Below, one piece after another: positions 58,030-64,000 of a stretch of 64,000 bases of DNA. Position 1 is the stretch's first letter, and every line of letters starts with the position of its first letter. The stretch is from the NCBI GenBank assembly GCA_045638145.1, contig JAZUAU010000021.1, positions 12,889 to 76,888 of the forward strand. Reading direction: 5' to 3'. A program made the translations under genes and the position numbers. Source of the stretch: SFWF01 sp045638145. Its GTDB lineage: Bacteria > Bacillota > Clostridia > Oscillospirales > Acutalibacteraceae. The notes beneath the pieces are model-generated. The model saw only the letters and a list, made by a program, of their open reading frames with translations, ran no database searches and was not told the DNA's origin.

Positions 58030-58058
58030 TTGACATTCGCGAACAATAAGAATAATAT
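58030..58058 (+). promoter_or_regulatory. Promoter of the AEC transporter gene
   Basis: TTGACA (58030-58035), a 17-bp spacer and TAATAT (58053-58058). Confidence 0.65.
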
Positions 58059-58097
58059 ATTATAGTACTTTATTATTTACATATTTAGAGGCGTTTA

Positions 58098-59039
58098 ATG
58101 GCAGTTTTTACTTCTACCCTTAGCCAGATGGCTTTTCTTCTTATTCTTCTCGGCATCGGTTTTGCACTTGTGAGGCTGGGGCTTATTCCCCACAGCTGTG
58201 CGGGAGAGCTTTCTAAGCTCGAAAGCTATATTTTTATTCCCGCTTCGGTGCTTGGCACCTTTATGACCGAATTCACAGTTAAAAAGCTTACCGATGCAGG
58301 CGGCTTCTTCATAGCGGGCGCCGTTTTTATGGTAATAATGGCTCCCCTTGCAATACTTATTTCCCGCCTTTGCACCAAGGACCATTATCTCAGAAATATT
58401 TATACCTATGGTCTCGCCTTTTCTAACTTTGGCTTTATGGGCTATGCCGTTGTATCGGCGCTTTTCCCCGAGGTATATATGAACTATCTCATTTTTGTAT
58501 TCTTTTTCTGGATACTCATTTACACCTGGGGCGTGCCCTATCTTCTCATCCCTCACGATGAAGAAAAGCACGGGATTTTAGCAGGACTTAAAAAGCTTGC
58601 AAACCCGATGTTTATCGGTATGCTTATAGGTATGGTAATCGGTCTTTGCGAGATACCCGTACCGACCTTTGCCACCTCAGCAGTTTCGGCGCTCGGCAGC
58701 TGTATGTCTCCCATCGCAATGCTGCTGACAGGTATGACGGTTGCTGAAATCGACCTTAAATCGACCTTTAAAAAGGGCTCGATTTACCTCGTTTCGGTTA
58801 TCCGCCTTATTCTGCTTCCCCTTTTGGGGCTCGCGCTTACACTGCTTCTCCCTCTGCCTGCCGATATTGAACTTTGTATAATAATAGCTCTCGCAATGCC
58901 CCTCGGCCTTAACACAATCGTTATTCCCGCGGGCTATGGCAAGGACACCTCTGACGCGGCAGGTCTTGCACTCATTTCGCATCTTTTATCCTGTATAACA
59001 ATACCTATTATTTTTCTACTTTTTAATATTATCACTTAG
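58098..59039 (+). CDS. Auxin efflux carrier (AEC) family transporter
   Basis: A 313-residue protein with about ten transmembrane helices in an inverted repeat of five plus five. It has the family's PxxxIPxP-type half-helix region (LGLIPHSCAGELSKLESYIFIPASV) and the second half's AMPLGLNTIVIPAGYG. Bacterial members transport organic acids such as malate or malonate. It is 11 bp before an MFS gene, in an operon. Confidence 0.88.
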   Translation: MAVFTSTLSQMAFLLILLGIGFALVRLGLIPHSCAGELSKLESYIFIPASVLGTFMTEFTVKKLTDAGGFFIAGAVFMVIMAPLAILISRLCTKDHYLRNIYTYGLAFSNFGFMGYAVVSALFPEVYMNYLIFVFFFWILIYTWGVPYLLIPHDEEKHGILAGLKKLANPMFIGMLIGMVIGLCEIPVPTFATSAVSALGSCMSPIAMLLTGMTVAEIDLKSTFKKGSIYLVSVIRLILLPLLGLALTLLLPLPADIELCIIIALAMPLGLNTIVIPAGYGKDTSDAAGLALISHLLSCITIPIIFLLFNIIT

Positions 59040-59050
59040 TAAGGAGCAAA

Positions 59051-60316
59051 ATGAAACCTGCAAAACGCGGTGGCGCACTTATTCTTCTCTTTGCGCTGAC
59101 CTATATGACGAGCTACATAACCCGAATAAACTACGGAGCAATAATATCTGAAATGGTAACGGCAACGGGCATCCCGAAATCGCTTCTTTCCTTATCCCTG
59201 ACAGGTAGCTTTATCACCTATGGCGCCGGTCAGATTGTGAGCGGAATTCTCGGCGACAAGTTCTCTCCAAAGTCGCTCGTTACGCTCGGTCTTTCCCTTT
59301 CGGTCTTAATAAACATAACCCTCCCGTTTTTTGAAAACCCCTATATTATGCTCGTTTTATGGTGCATAAACGGCTTTGCTCAGGCCTTTATGTGGCCGCC
59401 GATGGTTAAGCTTATAACAGCAAACTTTGACGGAGCCGCCTATGACAACGCCATTATAAAGATTTCTTGGGGTAGCTCTATCGGCACAATTCTTATCTAT
59501 CTTGCCGCGCCCCTTGTTCTCTCCTTTGCCGGTTGGAAATGGGTTTTCTGGCTTTCTGCCGCCTGCGGCGTCGTTATGATTATTATCTGGAATCTCTTCT
59601 GCCCGAGCGACAACCTTGCCATTTTAACAGAAAAGACTGTTGCAGCCGATACAGACAAGGCCGCCGGTATGAAGCTTCTTTTCAGCCCTCTGCTCATCGC
59701 AATTATGCTTGCAATTATTCTTCAGGGTATGCTTCGCGACGGTGTTACAACCTGGATGCCCTCCTATATTTCCGAGACCTATTCCCTCGGCAACGAAATT
59801 GCAATTCTGTCAGGTGTTATTATGCCGATACTGAGCATTCTCTGCTTCCAGATAACAGGGCTTATCCACCGCCTTTGGGTTAAAAACCCCATTCTCTGCG
59901 CAGGCTTTATCTTTGGCGCAGGAGCACTCACTTCTCTCGCACTCTTTATATTTACAGGCAGAGGCGCCGCCGCCTCAATTATACTCTCGGCTCTGCTTAC
60001 CGCAACGATGCACGGCGTTAACCTGCTGCTTATATGTATGGTGCCGAACTACTTCAAAAAATACGGTAATGTTTCAACCGTTTCGGGTGTGCTCAATTCC
60101 TGTACCTATATCGGCAGTGCCCTTTCAACCTACGGAATAGCCCTTATTTCAGAAAACGCAGGCTGGAAAACAACCCTGCTTATATGGTTTTTGATTGCCG
60201 CCGCAGGTACGGCGACCTGCCTTGCTTCAGCCGCCCCCTGGAAGAAAAAAAATAGGAGAATAAAAAATGAAATATCTTCAGAATTTACATACCCACACTA
60301 CCTATTGCGACGGTAA
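59051..60316 (+). CDS. MFS transporter (OPA-like)
   Basis: A 421-residue transporter with 12 helices and the RINYGAIISEMVTATGI and GAGQIVSGILGDKFSPKSL loops (motif A region). Its C-terminus runs 50 bp into the next gene and ends in a basic tail. The substrate is unknown, perhaps a phosphorylated or anionic metabolite. Its neighbours are an AEC transporter and a histidinol-phosphatase-like enzyme. Confidence 0.85.
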   Translation: MKPAKRGGALILLFALTYMTSYITRINYGAIISEMVTATGIPKSLLSLSLTGSFITYGAGQIVSGILGDKFSPKSLVTLGLSLSVLINITLPFFENPYIMLVLWCINGFAQAFMWPPMVKLITANFDGAAYDNAIIKISWGSSIGTILIYLAAPLVLSFAGWKWVFWLSAACGVVMIIIWNLFCPSDNLAILTEKTVAADTDKAAGMKLLFSPLLIAIMLAIILQGMLRDGVTTWMPSYISETYSLGNEIAILSGVIMPILSILCFQITGLIHRLWVKNPILCAGFIFGAGALTSLALFIFTGRGAAASIILSALLTATMHGVNLLLICMVPNYFKKYGNVSTVSGVLNSCTYIGSALSTYGIALISENAGWKTTLLIWFLIAAAGTATCLASAAPWKKKNRRIKNEISSEFTYPHYLLRR

Positions 60317-61088
60317 AAATACCGCCGAAGAAATGGTGCAAAGAGCTATTGAGCTCGGCTTTCATTCCCTCGGCTTTTCGGGACATGCTCCAATGCCCGA
60401 TTCTATTCCGGCGTCATACGCTATGACAAAGGAAAATGTTCCAAAATATATTGCAGAGATAGAGAGTTTAAAAGAAAAATATGCCGATAAAATAGAACTT
60501 TTTACCGGTATTGAGTTTGATTCTCTCTCAGAGCTCGACCTTACCGATTTTGACTATGTTATCGGCTCGGTACACTATATCCGCAAGGGCGATATTGTTG
60601 TTGATTTCGATGTTTCTGCCGACGGTGTCAGAAAAATAATAGATGAGATATACGGCGGTAACGGAATGCAGTTTGCAAAGGAATACTACGAAGAGCTTGC
60701 CCGACTGCCCGAGAGTGTTACCCCCGATTTTGTGGGACATTTTGACATTGTTGCGAAGCACTGTGAAAAAATTCCTTTCTTTGATATAGAATCTAAAGAG
60801 TATAAGAACTATGCCCTTGAGGCGCTTCACGCATTAGCACCGAAATACCGCTTCTATGAGGTAAACGTGGGTGGAATCCCCCGTGGCTACCGACTATCCC
60901 CCTATCCCCCGAAATTCATTTTAAAGGAAATGCGTGAGCTTGGATGCGGACTTGTAATTACCTCCGACTGCCATAATAAAGACTATCTCGACACCGGCTT
61001 TGATGACGCCATCGAACTTATCCGCGACTGCGGCTTTAACGAGGTTTACTACTTCACCAAAAACGGTTTCGTTCCTGAAAAGATATAA
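60267..61088 (+). CDS. hisK: Histidinol-phosphatase/PHP-domain phosphoesterase
   Basis: A 273-residue PHP-family enzyme. It opens NLHTHTTYCDGKNTAEEMV (metal His cluster), continues with GFSGHAPMPDS, GIEFDSL and GSVHYI, then DFVGHFDIV, and ends with ITSDCHN. This is the HisK/YtvP type that dephosphorylates L-histidinol phosphate. The start ATG overlaps the MFS gene by 50 bp and has an AATAGGAG RBS. No other his genes are visible. Confidence 0.88.
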   Translation: MKYLQNLHTHTTYCDGKNTAEEMVQRAIELGFHSLGFSGHAPMPDSIPASYAMTKENVPKYIAEIESLKEKYADKIELFTGIEFDSLSELDLTDFDYVIGSVHYIRKGDIVVDFDVSADGVRKIIDEIYGGNGMQFAKEYYEELARLPESVTPDFVGHFDIVAKHCEKIPFFDIESKEYKNYALEALHALAPKYRFYEVNVGGIPRGYRLSPYPPKFILKEMRELGCGLVITSDCHNKDYLDTGFDDAIELIRDCGFNEVYYFTKNGFVPEKI

Positions 61089-61092
61089 ATAT

Positions 61093-61126
61093 ACCCCGCT
61101 CGGTTTTACCAGAGCGGGGTTCGTTT
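61093..61126 (+). terminator. Terminator of the hisK gene
   Basis: ACCCCGCTC (61093-61101) pairs with GAGCGGGGT (61112-61120), then TCGTTT. It ends next to the convergent lipoprotein gene. Confidence 0.82.
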
Positions 61127-61127
61127 G

Positions 61128-61781
61128 CTATTTGGCGTTGTTTTTTATAAATTCTTTGATATATTCTTCAACGCTTCCTTCTCCGTTATAGCCAGTCGAA
61201 TGGTTCTCAATGGGCTCAGAATATAAGGTTGCCTCACCGCCGTCTGCGGGAATTACGGCATCGCTTATCATCGTGTACCTGTGCACACCGTCATTCTCTC
61301 CCGTATCCAAATTCTGCACTAAAAAAATATATGTTTTACCTTTTTCCCAACGATTCGTTGACTGTGAAAAAATTAAGTTGTCGATTAACTCGCCTTGTTT
61401 GTTGTTAACAAAACTATCGCCGCTAATAATACGCACCTTAAACGCAGAACCATCTTCAATATTCTCCATAATCAAATATTCTTCGCCGCCATAGTGATAG
61501 CAGGCGTCGGTTTTTTTAAGTCTATTTTCTTTAAACTCTCTATGGATATAAACTTCCTCGTACTTTCCTGTATAGGTTGCATAAACTATTCCGTCCGCTT
61601 CAAGCAAATATTCCTCCAAGGTCTTATATGTTGGAACTTCAGATAAATACTGTACTTCACAAACACCGGCAGGATTCCCACATTTACAGTGGTCGGCTGC
61701 AGATTCGCTTTTGCAACTACAAAGGCTGATTAAACACAGAACAACAAGCACGTAAAGTGATTTTGAAAATGTATTTTTCAT
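61128..61781 (-). CDS. Hypothetical lipoprotein
   Basis: A 217-residue protein. The signal peptide MKNTFSKSLYVLVVLCLISLCSC has a lipobox-like LCSC. The mature region is beta-rich with no family I recognise. It has a Cys cluster after the lipobox (CKCGNPAGVC). The ATG at 61781 has GAGGTGAATTAT upstream. It lies 16 bp after the metallopeptidase, so the two are probably co-transcribed and could work together outside the cell. Confidence 0.75.
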   Translation of the reverse strand: MKNTFSKSLYVLVVLCLISLCSCKSESAADHCKCGNPAGVCEVQYLSEVPTYKTLEEYLLEADGIVYATYTGKYEEVYIHREFKENRLKKTDACYHYGGEEYLIMENIEDGSAFKVRIISGDSFVNNKQGELIDNLIFSQSTNRWEKGKTYIFLVQNLDTGENDGVHRYTMISDAVIPADGGEATLYSEPIENHSTGYNGEGSVEEYIKEFIKNNAK

Positions 61782-61797
61782 ATAATTCACCTCAAAA

Positions 61798-64000
61798 CTA
61801 ATACAGTTGAGCTAAATGATTCTCATCTTGTGTTGTTAAAGTAGTTCTACCTGTAAAGCTTTTATACATAACATCATTAGATGAGCCTGAGTGACCATTA
61901 AATCCAAATGCATGACCGAGCTCATGTAAGACAGTTGATTTGTAGCCGTTATCTGGTGGATTGTCAAAATATTTAATGCAAACCGTAGCAGAACTATATG
62001 TCTGTTCAAGTTTGATGATATCGTTGTAGTGATAATAACAACTATATCCACTATTGTAAGCATACGTTACGCCATATTTCCCGTTCAAGGTTTCGCCACT
62101 GGCTAAATGCTCTTGCAAGTCTTCTATTGTTCCACCATAAACCTCAACATCTGCAAGTATCTTTAATGAGGTAATTGATATTTCAACCCCTAACGCTTGA
62201 CTCCATTCATCAATTGCATGCTCAACCATTCCTCTCAAATCAACACTATCCGAATCATAATTTTTAATATATATTTTAATGTTTTTGTCCCAACAGCCTA
62301 CAGTATTGTCACCTGCGTTGTTCCAACACAATAAGTTTCCTCCATAATCTAATTCTTCTATTACGGTTATATCAAATTCGAATTCTGTGTTTGTGACTTT
62401 ATGGGTGCATGTTACAGTTGTGCTTCCTTCAGAAACACCAGTCATCACTCCCGTATATTGATTTACACTCAATACAGCGCTATTATAATTGCTATATTTA
62501 AAATCAGTGGGTTCGGACCAAATAGCATCCACAGGGCTTCGCACAATCCAAAATATAGAGGAAGCATTTTTAGGAATAGTTAATTCCTTAAATTGTGTAG
62601 AATTTAAAAGTTGTCTATCATATAAATTTATTGGAGTAATTAGCCTCCAAACTCGTGTATCATAAGCACTATCGACATTAACGCCGCCGTAAGTATCAGT
62701 TGTGTAAAAAATTGCATCACTCGCGCAAAGGTAGCGATAATTAGAACGATTTTGTAATAGGCAACCCGTTCCAGCAGCAAGAGTAATATGCCATATACAT
62801 TTATCCGGTATAACAGAATCATTTACAGTTACTATAGAAACAGAATCATCATTAGGGTTTTCAGACCCGGCTAAATATTTCGTCGGGTCTGCATACGAAC
62901 GAATTACGAAGCCTGTTCCAAACCTCACTATTTCCCACCGAACATGTAAGCCCATAGGCCCTATTAACCCTGCTTTAGGAGCTACCGATGCAGCGGATTC
63001 GTTAAACCACATATACTTACCGCAATACATATTGTTTAAACAATATGTATCCTCGGAAATCGGTAGGGATGATGCGCCGCTATAGGTAACCGAGAGTGAT
63101 GGCTTATAGGAAGCTCGGTTAAAGGAAGCAAATGTTTTGTGGATGTAGGTAGAACCGTTTTCTACCGAGGACGATGCCTTGAAGACAATTCCCTTATTGG
63201 GATTGCAGTTTCCTGTTCTCCATCCCTCAACTGCATCAGTAATGTTAAATACATACCAGTGTGCAGTTGCCTGTTGTGTACCACTTGAATATGAAACAGT
63301 TTTAGAAGAAAGAAAATCGGAATAACTATTCGCATTGACATTTGCCCAGCTAACAGTAGATTCATTCCACTCATTTCCCGTAAATATGTAACAAGATATA
63401 TCCAATGAAGTTGTTTCGCAAAGTATATCTCTTATTCTAACCGTTGCGTTAGTTATGGATATATTGCTTCCTAAGTCATCAAAATCTAAACCCGGGAATT
63501 TCATAAGAACACGGGATATACCGTAGGTCTGTCTTTTTCCTATCATAATAGAGCCTGAAGTTCCGCTCGAGCCTTCAAGACTGTTTATGGTAACGTCGGA
63601 AATTGCACTGCTGCCGTTTCCGTCATAGGTTATCTCAACGGTAGGGTCAATACGTATGGGATAAGCCGTGTTTTCATCTGCTAAAAACTCGGGGTCTATA
63701 ACTATAGTGAGAATATATTCTTCGTTCTCTCTAACCGTTCTCGAACGCATACTGCCGAAGGTATTGTTCTTTTCGTCGGCGGTAAATATGATAATATCGC
63801 CAAGGGTTGCCTTTATATTACCCTTTGAATCCACAAGATAATATGCGCCGTCTCTTAAAACAAGCTCCAAACCGTTTGTATAAAGTGTAAAATCATACTC
63901 GGTCTGTCCTGTATATTCACTAACGACAATATCCTCTTTAAAACCTGTGTAGGTTAAGGTGTATTCTATTGAAGTTTTATCGTCATAGTTATATGCTACA
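61798..64000 (-). CDS. Secreted multidomain metallopeptidase (N-terminus beyond window)
   Basis: At least 734 residues are visible, and the frame stays open to the right edge, so the N-terminus is missing. A DNRLRE-type domain (with ITNATVRIRDILCE and HWYVFNITDAVEGWRTG) is followed by a ricin-like beta-trefoil region (NNMYCGKYMWFNES to YDTRVWRLI), then an Ig-like BIG2 module (AVLSVNQYTGVMTGVSEGSTTVTC) and a C-terminal zinc peptidase with HELGHAFGFNGH and the Met-turn DVMYKS. The zinc motif HExxHxxGxxH marks a matrixin-like metzincin. It is probably surface-exposed or secreted and acts on host or microbial protein. Confidence 0.85.
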   Translation of the reverse strand, partial: VAYNYDDKTSIEYTLTYTGFKEDIVVSEYTGQTEYDFTLYTNGLELVLRDGAYYLVDSKGNIKATLGDIIIFTADEKNNTFGSMRSRTVRENEEYILTIVIDPEFLADENTAYPIRIDPTVEITYDGNGSSAISDVTINSLEGSSGTSGSIMIGKRQTYGISRVLMKFPGLDFDDLGSNISITNATVRIRDILCETTSLDISCYIFTGNEWNESTVSWANVNANSYSDFLSSKTVSYSSGTQQATAHWYVFNITDAVEGWRTGNCNPNKGIVFKASSSVENGSTYIHKTFASFNRASYKPSLSVTYSGASSLPISEDTYCLNNMYCGKYMWFNESAASVAPKAGLIGPMGLHVRWEIVRFGTGFVIRSYADPTKYLAGSENPNDDSVSIVTVNDSVIPDKCIWHITLAAGTGCLLQNRSNYRYLCASDAIFYTTDTYGGVNVDSAYDTRVWRLITPINLYDRQLLNSTQFKELTIPKNASSIFWIVRSPVDAIWSEPTDFKYSNYNSAVLSVNQYTGVMTGVSEGSTTVTCTHKVTNTEFEFDITVIEELDYGGNLLCWNNAGDNTVGCWDKNIKIYIKNYDSDSVDLRGMVEHAIDEWSQALGVEISITSLKILADVEVYGGTIEDLQEHLASGETLNGKYGVTYAYNSGYSCYYHYNDIIKLEQTYSSATVCIKYFDNPPDNGYKSTVLHELGHAFGFNGHSGSSNDVMYKSFTGRTTLTTQDENHLAQLY

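Overview
The window is chromosomal DNA from a Gram-positive, low-to-mid GC member of the class Clostridia, most likely an uncultured gut Oscillospirales-type organism. The support is an intact nusA-infB operon, a spoVT sporulation regulator, two T-box leaders, a GatCAB-type route to Asn-tRNA, an indolepyruvate:ferredoxin oxidoreductase, and ABC, AGCS, AEC and MFS transporters with strong sigma-A promoters (TTGACA-17-TATAAT). The species cannot be named from the sequence alone.

Layout. Positions 1-5621 (minus) hold rimP-nusA-ylxR-ylxQ-infB-rbfA (rbfA is cut by the edge) plus spoVT. Positions 5694-6229 hold a small Cys protein and a small XRE regulator. Positions 6298-14986 are an accessory CoA cluster: two CaiB/BaiF family III CoA-transferases, a 3-hydroxyacyl-CoA dehydrogenase, an SDR and an MBL hydrolase on minus; a divergent thiolase; then a serine hydrolase and an AraC regulator. 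Positions 14987-15789 carry no credible protein gene but hold a candidate structured RNA with its own promoter and terminator. Positions 15790-19993 hold an OPA-type MFS transporter, a palindromic repeat array, a glutamate-symporter-like protein and a PlsC acyltransferase with a zinc ribbon.

Positions 20206-25202 (minus) form a T-box-controlled tRNA-amidation operon: aspS fused to gatC, then a gatA that has lost all three catalytic amidase residues, then gatB. An ammonia-dependent nadE lies next to it. Two tandem LtaS/sulfatase-like membrane enzymes follow, then an amidohydrolase. Positions 30541-36726 hold an acyl-CoA ligase, iorA, iorB, a T-box whose specifier reads as UUC (Phe), a PaaK-type arylacetate-CoA ligase and an ACT-domain protein. 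This set fits aromatic amino acid synthesis from aryl acids.

Positions 36835-47684 (minus) hold two tandem GH2 glycosidases and a GldA/GldF/GldG/DUF4340 ABC operon, followed by an M20 hydrolase and a HAD phosphatase. From 49931 come tRNA-Tyr, a second palindromic array, a four-helix-bundle/nucleotidyltransferase pair and a DUF2809 protein. Then comes a roughly 1 kb module (XRE regulator, lipoprotein, small membrane protein) bracketed by a 74-bp direct repeat of the greA promoter and start. The window ends with greA, a large ABC transporter, AGCS, AEC and MFS transporters, a histidinol-phosphatase-like PHP enzyme, a lipoprotein, and a secreted multidomain metallopeptidase cut by the right edge.

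The most unusual items are the catalytically dead GatA beside an AspRS-GatC fusion, the Phe T-box in front of an arylacetate-CoA ligase, the structured RNA at about 15213-15580, and the greA-start duplication around a self-contained XRE module with paired operators.
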